DNA from: an uncultured Alphaproteobacteria bacterium
GTDB lineage: Bacteria > Pseudomonadota > Alphaproteobacteria > Thalassobaculales > Thalassobaculaceae
NCBI GenBank assembly: GCA_937776645.1
Contig: CALMRI010000002.1
Coordinates: 1 to 64,000, forward strand
Length of the DNA stretch: 64,000 nucleotides
Direction: 5' to 3'
The notes under the pieces were generated by a model that searched no databases, was not told the DNA's origin, and saw only the letters and a list, made by a program, of their open reading frames with translations. Shown here one piece after another: positions 8,686-17,576 of the stretch. The position numbers and the translations under genes are program-made. The number at the start of each line of letters is the position of its first letter. The first letter of the stretch is position 1.

Positions 8686-9008
8686 TTAGTCCTCCCTGGT
8701 CGTTCATTGATGCCCCAATCGAGTCAATTGGTATCCCCCCGTGCTTAAGCATGCAATTGAACGTTGGCGATTGAAGGACTTCAGGGCGTTTGAAATAGTG
8801 AAGATCGAGTAAGCCCACATTCATCGCTTGACGGGAAAACTCCCGTTCAGCTGTACTTCAATACGCTGTCACCAGTCCCGGTCGCAGCGTAACCAGAGCG
8901 GAAACCCACTTAAGATATTCCCGGAAACTGTTCAGGCAAACCGAACCACCTCTCTCGGCCAATGCGTCGGGGCCAGGGTGCTAAATCTCCATTAGTGTGG
9001 TGGCGCCC
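8686..9008. other. Intergenic region, promoter side of the SDR-TauD pair
   Basis: About 320 bases with no supported gene. It must hold the promoter for the minus-strand SDR at 7933-8685 and the end of the cupin locus. No terminator hairpin or clear operator was recognised. Confidence 0.4.
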
Positions 9009-9934
9009 CTAGATCTGTTTAAGCGCCTGCGAAAAGTCGCCGCCGGCCTTGGTGATGGCAATCCTGTTTTTGGTGCCGCCGAAGGGAAATTCATGGGCGT
9101 ATAGAACATAAAGGGGCTGATCCCCGGTGTTGCGGATTGCGTGCGGCACCTCGGCTGGATAATAAACCGCGTCCAGCCGGCCCAAATGATGAGCCTCACC
9201 CAGATGCGAGACCGCACCAGTGCCCGACAGGATGATATAGGTCTCGGTGTGCGGATGGCGGTGTTCGAGATTGCTGTTGCCGGGCAGGATGACGGTAACG
9301 CCAATCGCCAGCCGATCATTGCGCACCGCCTGCCCCTCACCCGCGTGAGCCGCCCCGGTATCCGTGGCGGCCGGGGTCGGCCGAGACCCAGTCCGCCGTC
9401 CAGCGCAGGTTGCCGCCGGTCTTGGCGTTCTCACCCTCCCAATTCGCGATCATGTCGCGAAACTTGACCAGCCTGACCTCGTCATCCGCCGGGAACGGCC
9501 CGGGCCCGTCCAAATAGACCGACACCTCCAAACGCTCGATCGCGTCATGCAACCAGATCAGATCTAGATCCTCGCCGCCCACCGTGCGCACGCCGTGCGG
9601 CACGCCGGCGGGGATATAGAGGCAATCCATCGGTCCCGCCCGGTGCTTATTGCCGACCCCGTCAAAGCTCTCGGCCTCGCCCTTCAAGATCACATAGATC
9701 TCGGTCACCGAATGCACATGCACGCCGGCCTGCCCGATTTCCGATCGGCATCCGCATCAGGCCAATCGCAGAATCTTGGCTGATGACGGCCACCTCGGGA
9801 TTGGTGTTCACATAGCCCTCCGGCCCACCAACCCAAGTGATCAGCGACCGCATGAAGCCCGGCTCCTTGGCTTGCTTGACGGTCCAGGTCGGCTCCAGGT
9901 CGTCATTGCGAACAATACGCACCGAATTTGACAT
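9009..9934 (-). pseudogene. Double-cupin protein, broken by two frameshifts
   Basis: Three successive frames combine into one bicupin of about 305 aa. The first (9934 to ~9740) has LITWVGGPEGYVNTNP and IGLMRMPIG. The second (~9740 to ~9370) has the first metal-binding cupin motif, AGVHVHSVTEIYVILKGE and PAGVPHGVRT. The third (~9380 to 9009) has the second cupin, EHRHPHTETYIILSGTG and PAEVPHAIRN. Both motifs keep their His/Glu ligands. The frame changes lie near 9737-9745 and 9360-9380. The ATG at 9934 has GGGAG upstream. Family members include dioxygenases and isomerases acting on sugars or aromatic acids; no assignment is possible. Either a recent pseudogene or two base-calling errors. Confidence 0.75.
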
Positions 9935-10087
9935 CAGCTTATTCTCCCTCAAAGTTCAAACTTCCGGCACCAAGAGCCCCGGACCATTCTTCAGCAGCGA
10001 TCGGGCGACGATGTTGGGTGGGGCACGATCTGTCCTGGAAACCTTGTAGGTTCCCGCCCCAGCGAGGATTCTGTATAAATCCTGTGT

Positions 10088-10165
10088 GGTCCCATAGCTC
10101 AGTCGGATAGAGCATCGGTTTCCTAAACCGGGGGTCGGAAGTTCGAGTCTTCCTGGGGATCACCA
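10088..10165 (+). tRNA. tRNA-Arg (anticodon CCT)
   Basis: The sequence folds as a tRNA: acceptor 5' strand GGTCCCA, D-arm GCTC..GAGC, anticodon loop TTCCTAA (anticodon CCT, reading AGG), T-arm GGAAG-TTCGAGT-CTTCC, and encoded CCA at 10163-10165. The 3' acceptor strand is 8 nt (TGGGGATC) instead of 7, leaving one unpaired G. Removing one G from the GGGG run restores perfect pairing, so this is either a sequencing error or a decaying tRNA. A 3' half with the expected 7-nt strand follows at 10191-10228. Confidence 0.85.
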
Positions 10166-10190
10166 CTTTCATCCCCGATTATACACCGAA

Positions 10191-10228
10191 TCAGTGGGTC
10201 GAGGGCTCGAACCCCTCTGGGATCACCA
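10191..10228 (+). pseudogene. tRNA 3'-half fragment (tandem relic)
   Basis: It has a perfect T-arm (GAGGG-CTCGAAC-CCCTC), a 7-nt acceptor strand TGGGATC, and ACCA. The strand would pair fully with the 5' strand of the upstream tRNA-Arg. The flanking bases after CCA (CTTCATCC) resemble those after the first copy (CTTTCATCC). So it is a decayed tandem copy or an integration scar. Confidence 0.65.
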
Positions 10229-10568
10229 CTTCATCCAAAGATATTAGGATGCTTAAATCTAGAGCGTCATGAGCGGGGAGTATATCTATGTATTCGTAAA
10301 GGTGGTTCTACAACTAAATTTGATAAATAAACCTTCAAAATGTCCATACAAAAAACAAGTTAAAGTTATATCAGGATTGGGGAATGATATTAGGAATCTG
10401 TCGTTCTATCGTACGGAGCTAAGCGGCCCGCTTGGGCCAACTGATACCTGAGACCAGTTTTCATGTGAAGATGTTGGGTTGATCGGACTGGTTTAGCTTG
10501 CCTGGCGCCTGAAGGCGGCAGCACACTGCCGGTGCCCGTCTTATTTCCCGTTACCCGGAGCCGCCACC
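10229..10568. other. AT-rich gene-free stretch after tRNA
   Basis: About 340 bases, visibly AT-rich between 10240 and 10410, unlike the surrounding DNA. A 60-codon frame exists (10269-10451) but has no family features or ribosome site. Position behind a tRNA and its 3' duplicate suggests a residue of an integrated element. The last 70 bases carry the promoter region of the next gene. Confidence 0.45.
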
Positions 10569-11685
10569 ATGCCTACTATCACTAAAATCGAAACCATTCG
10601 TGTTGCCCTGCCGTTCGAGACCGGTGGGCCGAGGCATGGCATGCGACCGGCGTTGGGCGCTTGGCTGAAGATGGAAAGCGTGATGCTCCGGATTGAAACC
10701 TCCGACGGTCTTGAGGGATGGGGAGAGGCGTTCGGCCATGTGATGGCGCCGGGGGCCGACGCGGTGCTGAATACTGTCGTGGCGCCGCTGCTGCTTGGCA
10801 AGGATGCTCGGGAAATCTCCAAGCGGATCGATGAGATCGAGCGACCCATGCATGGGCTCGGGCGCGCCGGACCGATGATGTATGCCTTGTCCGCCGTCGA
10901 TATCGCGCTTTGGGATCTTGCGGGAAAGCGTGCCGGGATGCCGGTGTTTCGGATGCTTGGCGGTGATGGCGGTGGGTTGACCCGCTATGCCAGTCTGATG
11001 CGCTATGGTGGTGACTGTGATGCGGTCGCCGAGAATGTGGCGCGGGCACGTGGCCATGGCTTTACCACCATCAAACTGCATGAGAACACGGTGCCGGCAT
11101 TCCGCGCTGCCCGTCAGGCGGTGAACCCCGAGGATAACATCTGCCTTGACGTTAACTGCCCCTGGACCGTGGCCGAGGCGCGGGCGATCGCCCAAGAAAT
11201 CCTTGTGCGACGATTTCCATTGGCTGGAAGAGCCGGTCTGGCCGCCGGAAGATTATGCCGCCATGGCCAAAGTCCGCGCCGAGGGTGTCCCGATCTCCGC
11301 CGGGGAAAACATGACCACTCTGCTTGACTTCAAGGCCGCCTTTGAGGCCGGTGCGGTGGATAATGTGCAACCCAGCGTCACCAAATGCGGCGGCATCTCC
11401 GGCATGCGGCGGGTTTTTGCATTGGCCCAGGCCTATGCAGTGCGGGTGGTCCCACATTGTTTCTATTGGGGCCCGGGCTATCACGCGACGGCGCATCTGG
11501 CCGCCTCAAGGCCCGAACCGACCTTGGTCGAAACCGCCTTTATTACCTTTGCGGTGCGCCCGCACGCGCTGTTCGACTCGACCGCCTCGACCCTGCAATT
11601 GACCGAGGCGGCGGGGCTTGGGTTTGAGGCTGACTGGGACGCGCTGGCGGCGTACGTGGTGTCGCGTAACACGGTTTCGGCCTAG
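10569..11685 (+). pseudogene. Mandelate racemase/muconate-lactonizing family enzyme, frameshifted
   Basis: Two frames join into one enolase-superfamily protein of about 371 aa, the family's usual length. The first frame (10569 to ~11205) has the N-terminal capping domain, SAVDIALWDLAGK, FTTIKLHE (catalytic-barrel Lys region) and LDVNCPWT (metal Asp). The second (from ~11203) has FHWLEEPVWPP (metal Glu), ISAGENM (metal Glu), QPSVTKCGGIS and VVPHCFYWGPG (His). The break is a one-base indel around 11198-11205. All metal ligands are kept, so the gene may be functional if the indel is an error. Members racemise, dehydrate or cycloisomerise carboxylates; the substrate is unknown. Confidence 0.82.
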
Positions 11686-11704
11686 GGACTGGGCTGAAGA
11701 GCTG

Positions 11705-12610
11705 TTACCCACCGTCGATCATGCCGTCGATCATGCCGTCGAACTTGGCTCGGTATTGTTGCAGGAACTCGCTGCGCAACGCCGGATCCTCGGCGAGCGT
11801 TCCAATGCGCTGTAAAACATAATCCAGATAGGCCCGAACCGCCTCGTCGCCATCCTCTGGGGACAGGCGCGGCAAGTATTCGCGGGTCTTGGTGTCGGCC
11901 ATCAACCGTTGCATCATCAAATCGACGAAATCGAGCCCGGTTGGCCGGCGGATGCCGAAGGATAGATGGATTGAAATCGGACCGTTGGAGGTCGCGCGGT
12001 GGTGCAGGCCACGCGGCAAATACAGCAGATCTCCGGCCTTAGTTTCCAGGGTTTTAAATTGATCCTTCTCGATCGCCTGGGTCTTGGCGGCGGCCTGATC
12101 GACCCGGAAGAATTTTGAACTCGCAACGCCGCGAACCAACCGGCTACCCAAGGTCCAGAGTTTACTGCCATGCAGCTGAAGCACGATGACGTCATGGTCG
12201 TCGTGGTGCAGGTCAAGGGCGTCTTTGCGATGAGGTGATATATAGGCGTTAACTCCGACAAAGGATCCCAACCCCCGGGCCAGGGCCAACGCCAAAGCCT
12301 GCACCCCCGGGTTGATTTTGTTGATCCCGTCGATGATCAGCGGACCGCCGTTCCGCAGCAACGCCTCCAAGTCCGGAGCGACCCGCTGGGCCGTATTGGC
12401 ATCGGGATCGATCGTAACGAAGCCCCGATGTTCTCGGCCGGTGACACTTTGGCCGCGCAGGACCTCAGACCATTGCTCCAGGCTTTCCAACCCCATCGCG
12501 GGAGAAAAACGTTGTTTTAGATGGAGCGGCTTTTGGCCGAAATACTCAACCTCGAACCGCTTGACACCGACTGGTTCAATCAAACTATCCCACGATATTT
12601 CCGGCGACAT
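11705..12610 (-). CDS. JmjC/cupin-4 domain oxygenase
   Basis: A 301-residue protein of the cupin_4/JmjC type, related to the bacterial ribosomal-protein hydroxylase YcfD/RoxA. Seen: HHDDHDVIVLQLHGSKLW around residues 135-151 (Fe-binding His-x-Asp, with the GSKLW strand typical of the family) and LPRGLHHRATS (distal His). The middle NKINPGVQALALALARGLGS corresponds to the region before the barrel. Members use Fe(II) and 2-oxoglutarate to hydroxylate proteins, often ribosomal. The C-terminus carries a perfect 12-nt tandem duplication (GMID-GMID). It stands alone and is divergent from the membrane protein at 12796; the natural substrate is not shown. Confidence 0.82.
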   Translation of the reverse strand: MSPEISWDSLIEPVGVKRFEVEYFGQKPLHLKQRFSPAMGLESLEQWSEVLRGQSVTGREHRGFVTIDPDANTAQRVAPDLEALLRNGGPLIIDGINKINPGVQALALALARGLGSFVGVNAYISPHRKDALDLHHDDHDVIVLQLHGSKLWTLGSRLVRGVASSKFFRVDQAAAKTQAIEKDQFKTLETKAGDLLYLPRGLHHRATSNGPISIHLSFGIRRPTGLDFVDLMMQRLMADTKTREYLPRLSPEDGDEAVRAYLDYVLQRIGTLAEDPALRSEFLQQYRAKFDGMIDGMIDGG

Positions 12611-12795
12611 GGCAGAGGCTCACAGTTCGGGAAGAGCGGTAAATCGAGCCGATACTAACACGCAATACCAGATGCCGGAGCGAACAACCCACCAGCTTTT
12701 ATGGGTCGACCTTTTCCGCCTTTGCCGCTAGAGGAGATCCCGAATGACGGAGCGTTCGCCTTGTTAAGCGAATGCTTGGGCTGGGAAATTAATTA

Positions 12796-13185
12796 ATGAG
12801 TGATCTGTTGGATAGCCCACGAGACCCTCCCGCCGCCCCGATTGAGCCGCGGCCGGTGGATTTTGGGCTCAATGAGGCTGATCTCAAACGCTTGACGCTG
12901 CGCGATATACTGATGTCCGAGGGGCTGACGACGGTCTCCATAGTGTTGGTGACCGTGCTGGCGATTTGGCGGTTTTGGTTGTGGGGCATCGCCTTGGCTT
13001 GTGTCGCGCTTGGGGTTATTTACCTGCTGCGACGGGCCATCGACGTTCTGGTGATCGGGCGTATCGACAAGGCTCGGGTGGAATATGGCGCGGCCATGCA
13101 GGCACACATCAAGGCCCGGCACGCCTATGACGAGGCCATGGACCTGTGGGAAGCCGAACGCCGAGATGATAAAAAGGCCTGTTAG
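12796..13185 (+). CDS. Small two-helix membrane protein, unknown function
   Basis: A 129-residue protein. A proline-rich N-terminus (~1-25) is followed by a soluble segment, then two adjacent hydrophobic segments at about 46-60 and 64-79. A charged helical tail of ~45 residues (DKARVEYGAAMQAHIKARHAYDEAMDLWE) follows. No family is recognised. It converges with the VOC gene, overlapping it by 4 bp at the stops (13182-13185). Located in the inner membrane by inference. It looks real because codon use is typical and the topology is coherent. Confidence 0.65.
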   Translation: MSDLLDSPRDPPAAPIEPRPVDFGLNEADLKRLTLRDILMSEGLTTVSIVLVTVLAIWRFWLWGIALACVALGVIYLLRRAIDVLVIGRIDKARVEYGAAMQAHIKARHAYDEAMDLWEAERRDDKKAC

Positions 13186-13664
13186 GCGGCGCTTTTCCCT
13201 TGTTGCCAGCTGGCCAACGCAGCTTGAGCATGTTCGGCCTTGGCGGTCATTTCGCCGGCTTCACTAGTCTTTGCCGTTAGCTCAATGACATAGCCGTTGG
13301 GATCGCGAAAATAAATCGAGTGGATGAACCCGTGGTCAGAGATGCCGCGGGTTTCGATCCCCGCTTCCTTACCTTTGGTGAGCATGGCCTCCATTTCCGG
13401 ATAGTCGACTTCCAGCGCGATATGCAGATCAAAATCATGCTGATCCTTGAACTCGAAGGGCCGATCCGGCGCCTCGAAGAACGCTAGGAAGGATCCGTCA
13501 CCCATCTGGTAGAAGGAGTGGAGAACACCGGTCTGCCGCCCTGTCTGGGTCTGTTTGATCTCAAAGGCTTCGGCCAGCTTAAGGCCGAGAAAATCCTCGT
13601 AGAAAGCCCGGGTTTCCTCGGAGTCACGACAGCGATAGGCGTTGTGGTGCAGGCCCTTTATCAT
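13182..13664 (-). CDS. VOC-family metalloenzyme (glyoxalase/dioxygenase-like)
   Basis: A 160-residue vicinal-oxygen-chelate protein. Seen: KGLHHNAYRCRD at the start (metal His and domain signature), FLAFFEAPD (Glu), DFDLHIALEV (His), and DPNGYVIELTAK (final Glu). Both beta-alpha-beta-beta-beta halves are present. The family covers glyoxalases, extradiol dioxygenases and fosfomycin-resistance proteins; this sequence does not decide between them. The ATG at 13664 has GAGGGA upstream. The next upstream gene on the same strand is the TauD gene at 13781, which ends 116 bp away in the opposite order (TauD then VOC), so co-transcription is possible. Confidence 0.82.
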   Translation of the reverse strand: MIKGLHHNAYRCRDSEETRAFYEDFLGLKLAEAFEIKQTQTGRQTGVLHSFYQMGDGSFLAFFEAPDRPFEFKDQHDFDLHIALEVDYPEMEAMLTKGKEAGIETRGISDHGFIHSIYFRDPNGYVIELTAKTSEAGEMTAKAEHAQAALASWQQGKSAA

Positions 13665-13780
13665 TGTTTAATCCCTCAGGAATGGAGTGTTTGATTGCGC
13701 CTAATATAAGGTGGTGGCATCCTCGTGCCAGGGTGGATGGAGCTAGAAACCCGAAATACTGTTTCCTGATCGCCGCTGGC

Positions 13781-14668
13781 TCAGTACGGTGCGTCCCCCA
13801 GGACCGTGCAGCGCCGCATGACCCGTTTCTGACGCGCCGTGTCATAGCCGGTGGCCCGGTGCAGCAGATTGCGGTTGTCCCAGACAATGCATTGGCCCGG
13901 CTCCCAATGGTGCCGGTAGACCAAGTGGTCTGGGGTGGCGGCGATGCTGAGTTCCTCGATCATCGTCCGGCCTTCATCATAGGCCATGCCGTGGATGGAC
14001 TCGGCATGATCACCGAGGAAGATCGCCTTGCGCCCGGTTTCGGGATGCGTGCGGATAATCGGATGCGCCACCGGCGGTACCTTGGCCTTTTGCTCCTCGG
14101 TCATCGGGTCTTCACCATGCCGGCGGGTCCGCGAGAAGTCGAGATTGTGAATCGCTTTTAGATTGGCGAGGCGGGGGCCCCATTCCTGGCTTAGCCATTC
14201 CACGGCGCCATACATATCGCAGAAATGCGTCTCACCGCCCTCTTTGGGGGTGATTTCGGCGTACATCATCGTCGCCAAGCCGGTGCGCGGGCGCCACGAG
14301 CCGTCGGTATGCCAGTGCAAAGTCCCCTTATCCGGATGCGCGCCGCTCGGGTTGCCGGCCTTATCGAGATTGGTGAGGAGATAGATCTCCGGATGGCCGT
14401 AGCCGTGATACTGGTCCATGACATGTTGTTGGACCTCGCCGAAGCACTTGGCGAAGGCGACCTGGGTTTCCGGCGGTAGGTCAACATCTCGGAATAAGAT
14501 AAGTTGATGCTCCAGGAAGGCCTCGTGGATCTTCGAGAAGATCTTGGGCGAAACCGCCTCGGCCATTGATATGCCATGGATCTCGACACCAAGGGAAGGC
14601 GAAAGCGGTCGGGTTTCAAACGGCCAATCGTGGACCGTGGATTTGGTATTGAGTGTGGTGCCGGGCAT
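13781..14668 (-). CDS. TauD/TfdA-family dioxygenase
   Basis: A 295-residue Fe(II)/2-oxoglutarate dioxygenase of standard TauD length. Seen: LHWHTDGSWRP (His120-x-Asp122), GGETHFCDM, FLGDHAESI, WDNRNLLHRATGYD (distal His270) and KRVMRRCTVLGD (2-oxoglutarate Arg). The start at 14668 is chosen because GGGAGG lies 13-8 bases upstream and the family begins there; the frame stays open 56 codons further up without a ribosome site. Transcribed divergently from the MhpD-like gene at 14792, with 123 bp between them, suggesting joint control of a ring- or side-chain-cleavage route. Substrate unknown. Confidence 0.9.
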   Translation of the reverse strand: MPGTTLNTKSTVHDWPFETRPLSPSLGVEIHGISMAEAVSPKIFSKIHEAFLEHQLILFRDVDLPPETQVAFAKCFGEVQQHVMDQYHGYGHPEIYLLTNLDKAGNPSGAHPDKGTLHWHTDGSWRPRTGLATMMYAEITPKEGGETHFCDMYGAVEWLSQEWGPRLANLKAIHNLDFSRTRRHGEDPMTEEQKAKVPPVAHPIIRTHPETGRKAIFLGDHAESIHGMAYDEGRTMIEELSIAATPDHLVYRHHWEPGQCIVWDNRNLLHRATGYDTARQKRVMRRCTVLGDAPY

Positions 14669-14791
14669 CGGAGAATCCTCCCGAAGTGATTTTGTGCCCC
14701 GGATCGGCGCCTGACAAGAGGCATCGCCGATGAGCATTGCGTCGCGGGACGGTTTCCGTAAAGATTTGGCGGCCCCAATTTGGAGAGCCTG

Positions 14792-15574
14792 ATGACCCAT
14801 ATCGACCGCATCGCTAATCATCTGCACCAAGCCCATGAGGAACGTCGCCAGTTTGCGAATTTAACTGGAGATCTTGCTCCGGGTTCCCTTGAGAATGCCT
14901 ATGCGGTGCAGCAGGCGCTGAACGGTCTTTGGGTCGCCGGTACGCGCGGCCCGATCGCCGGTTACAAAATTGCGCTGACCTCAAAGGCTATCCAGGATCT
15001 GGTCGGGGTTGATGAACCCTGCGCGGGCGCGATTTTCGCGTCCACCGTCCGCCAATCTCCAGCTCAGATCGTGGTCTCGGATTTCGTCAGGGTTGGCCTG
15101 GAGTTCGAACTCGCCTTCCGGATGGGCAAGGATGTGCCGGAGGGTGGGAATTATGACGGCGAGACCATTGTCCAATATGTCGACACCGCGATGCCGGCGT
15201 TCGAGCTGATCGAGGACCGCGCCGCCGATTACAGCAACTTGGATGCCAATACCCTTGTGGCGGACAACGCCTGGTCCGGAGGGATGGTTCTGGGCTCGCC
15301 GTCGACGGTTTGGAAACAGCTGGATCTGGCGTCGGTTCCGGTAACCTTGACCTATAACGGCGAGGTCGAGACGGCGGTGACCGGAGCGGCGATGGGCAGT
15401 CCGCTAATCTCGCTTGCCTGCCTCGCGAACCTGTTGACCGGCCAAGGGCGCTCTCTTAAGGCCGGCGATGTGGTGATGAGCGGGTCGACCTTGGCAACGC
15501 GTTTCGCCAAGCCGGGTGACCGGGCGGTTTATGCCGTTGATGGCCTGGGGGAAGTCGAGATTAGCGTCCGCTGA
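14792..15574 (+). CDS. 2-keto-4-pentenoate hydratase / FAH-family protein
   Basis: A 260-residue protein of the fumarylacetoacetate-hydrolase superfamily, closest to the MhpD/HpaH hydratases. Seen: IAGYKIALTSKA, EFELAFRMGKD (metal-binding Glu pair), AFELIEDR, VADNAWSGGMVLG, and VVMSGSTLATRFAKPGD near the end. These enzymes hydrate 2-hydroxypenta-2,4-dienoates or decarboxylate 4-oxalocrotonate after ring cleavage, with Mg2+ or Mn2+. The ATG at 14792 has GGAG about 9 bases upstream; a TTG four codons earlier is less likely. It supports an aromatic- or catechol-derived pathway with the neighbouring TauD and VOC genes, but no ring-cleaving enzyme is certain here. Confidence 0.85.
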   Translation: MTHIDRIANHLHQAHEERRQFANLTGDLAPGSLENAYAVQQALNGLWVAGTRGPIAGYKIALTSKAIQDLVGVDEPCAGAIFASTVRQSPAQIVVSDFVRVGLEFELAFRMGKDVPEGGNYDGETIVQYVDTAMPAFELIEDRAADYSNLDANTLVADNAWSGGMVLGSPSTVWKQLDLASVPVTLTYNGEVETAVTGAAMGSPLISLACLANLLTGQGRSLKAGDVVMSGSTLATRFAKPGDRAVYAVDGLGEVEISVR

Positions 15575-15666
15575 ACAGATTACTTGGTGATTGGGGGTGC
15601 AAAATCGGTCAGGCGCCTCCTACATGAAAGCGGTGCTTCTTCATCAATGGGACACCGGCGTCCTGC

Positions 15667-16542
15667 ATGATTTTTGACCGTCGCGCCTTTCTTGTCGCCG
15701 TGACCGGCTCGGTTGTCGCCAGCGCTGGCGTCGCCGCGGTGGTCGGTTGCGCCCAGGGGTATCCACCGCCAGTGGTCCCGGCGCCACGACCCTTGAAAAC
15801 GGGGCATCTTTACACCGCCGGGTCGACGCGGTTTGTCGATCACAGCCCTCTGGCGGTGCTGTTGGAGCGCCATGTCCTCAAGCGGTCCGACGGGGTGCAT
15901 CTTTTCGGCTATGGTGATTTGTCGGAGCGAGAGCGCGCCACACTAGACCGCTATATCCGAGATCTTGCTGAGTTTCCGGTCGAGGTTCTAGATCGGCGCG
16001 AGCAATATGCGTATTGGCTCAATCTGTACAACGCATTGGTTCTGCGCCTGGTTCTGGGCCGCTATCTGGTGCTGTCGATCCGGGATATCGACTTTGGCGT
16101 CGGCCCGCTCGGCGCCGGCCCGTTCGAGCGGAAGTTGATCGCGGTGCGCAGTGAGGCGCTCAGTCTTTCGGATATCCGGAACAGCATTCTACGGCCGATC
16201 TTTGATGATCCGCGGCTGCATTACGGATTGTGTGACGCGGCAGTCGGCTCGCCCAATTTGCAGCGGCGGGTGTTTACCGGTGAGCGGGTCGACCGGATGC
16301 TTGATGGCGCGGCGCTCGATTTCATCCACCATCCACGAGCCGTCCGGCGCCAGGGGCTAAAGCTTGTGTTGTCCGGTCTTTATGACTGGTACGCAGATGA
16401 TTTCGGCGGCGCGCCCGCCGGTGTGCTGTCGCATCTCCGAAGTTTAGCCGGGCCGGGACCTCTGGCGGATCTTCGGCCTGAATTGGGGCGGCGCTATGAA
16501 TTCGATTGGTCGCTCAATGATGGAACCGGGATACGAAACTGA
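15667..16542 (+). CDS. DUF547 domain protein, exported/lipoprotein
   Basis: A 291-residue protein with a twin-arginine-like start (DRRAFL), a hydrophobic stretch (~8-26) and a lipobox-like VVGC at about residue 28. The mature part is a DUF547 domain. Seen: EQYAYWLNLYNALVL, the family's core motif, and LHYGLCDAAVGSPNL with the conserved Cys. Typical DUF547 proteins are periplasmic or lipid-anchored and of unknown function; the domain resembles papain-like folds. It follows the hydratase by 92 bp. Probably in the inner or outer membrane, facing the periplasm. Confidence 0.82.
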   Translation: MIFDRRAFLVAVTGSVVASAGVAAVVGCAQGYPPPVVPAPRPLKTGHLYTAGSTRFVDHSPLAVLLERHVLKRSDGVHLFGYGDLSERERATLDRYIRDLAEFPVEVLDRREQYAYWLNLYNALVLRLVLGRYLVLSIRDIDFGVGPLGAGPFERKLIAVRSEALSLSDIRNSILRPIFDDPRLHYGLCDAAVGSPNLQRRVFTGERVDRMLDGAALDFIHHPRAVRRQGLKLVLSGLYDWYADDFGGAPAGVLSHLRSLAGPGPLADLRPELGRRYEFDWSLNDGTGIRN

Positions 16543-16655
16543 TCGGGCAAGACTTATCCGTCGTTGCGTGACCTGTGGCCGCCCGTGTTAACATTCCCGT
16601 GACCCGCCGTACGGGCATGCGGCGGGGCGGGCAAAACCGCTAACGGGAGGCCGAC

Positions 16656-17470
16656 ATGAAGAAAATCCTTCTTCCCTTCGGATCGGATTCGGCGGACGAC
16701 GCGCCGATCGCCGCCGCCGCTTGGTTGGCGGATCGTCACGATGGGCATGTGACGGCGATGTTCTATCCCAGGCTGCCGGACCCGGTGATTGTCGATCCGA
16801 TGAGCGGCGGTGTGGTGTCCTATGACGGGCTGGATGAGGAAATCGAGGCGCAGAAGGCCAGCGCGGCTAAACGGATCGAGGAACGCGCCGGCCGCTGCGA
16901 ACCGCCTTTGGCGGTGGGTCGCTTGAGCGTTGACATGGAGGGATTGTCAAATTGGCGTCAGGTCGGGAAATTTGCCGCGTCCACGACATTGCCTTGGTCG
17001 CGCGCTCGGTTGAGAACCCACATTGGCAAACCTTGTTTGAAATGGCGCTGTTCGAGGGCGGGCGCCCGGTGATGTTGGTGCCCGAGACCTGGAGCAGTCC
17101 TTTCGGCGATACCGTCGGGATTGCTTGGAACCACGCCACGGAAAGTGCGCGGGTGGTGGCGCTTAGCATGCCGATTCTGGTCAAGGCGAAAAAGGTCGTG
17201 GTGATTAGCGTCGATGGTTGGGTCCACGCAGGCCCCGACGCCGCTGCCCTGCAGCGCTATCTCGAAGGTCACGGGATCGAAACCGAGGGGCGGACCGGCG
17301 CGTCCGGCGTCAATGCCGGAGACCGATCGCTGGAGGTGGCGGCCTCCGCCGGCGTTGATCTGCTGGTCAAGGGCGCCTATACCCAGAGCAGATTGACCCA
17401 AATGATCTTTGGCGGCGCCACCAGAGCGATACTCGACCGCGCCCAAATTCCGGTGGTCTTCGCACACTGA
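16656..17470 (+). pseudogene. Universal stress protein (UspA family), frameshifted
   Basis: Two frames join into one ~271-residue UspA-type protein. The first (16656 to ~16972) starts MKKILLPFGSD and runs to NWRQVGKFA. The second (from ~16965) continues RVHDIALVARS, GRPVMLVPETW, VGIAWNHATESARVV, and ends with VDLLVKGAYTQSRLTQMIFGGATRAILDRAQIPVVFAH, the nucleotide-binding C-terminal signature. The break lies in GGGAAATTT at 16964-16972, a site of short homopolymers, so an indel error is plausible. A good GGGAGG site precedes the start. UspA proteins bind ATP and respond to stress. Confidence 0.8.
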
Positions 17471-17576
17471 CGCGTCTTTCGGATCACATCGGCGATGCTC
17501 TGACGCTCGCGTTTCCCGACGCCGTCCGCCGATGGTAGATTGCCGGTTCTAACAACCGCGTGGTGGGAGTAAGGCG

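Noticed and set aside
9728-9760. Programmed frameshift in the double-cupin gene
   Set aside because: No slippery heptamer or stem-loop is evident, and a second break occurs 370 bp later; error or decay is simpler.
10269-10451. 60-codon frame in the AT-rich region
   Set aside because: No ribosome site, no family similarity, composition typical of random AT-rich DNA.
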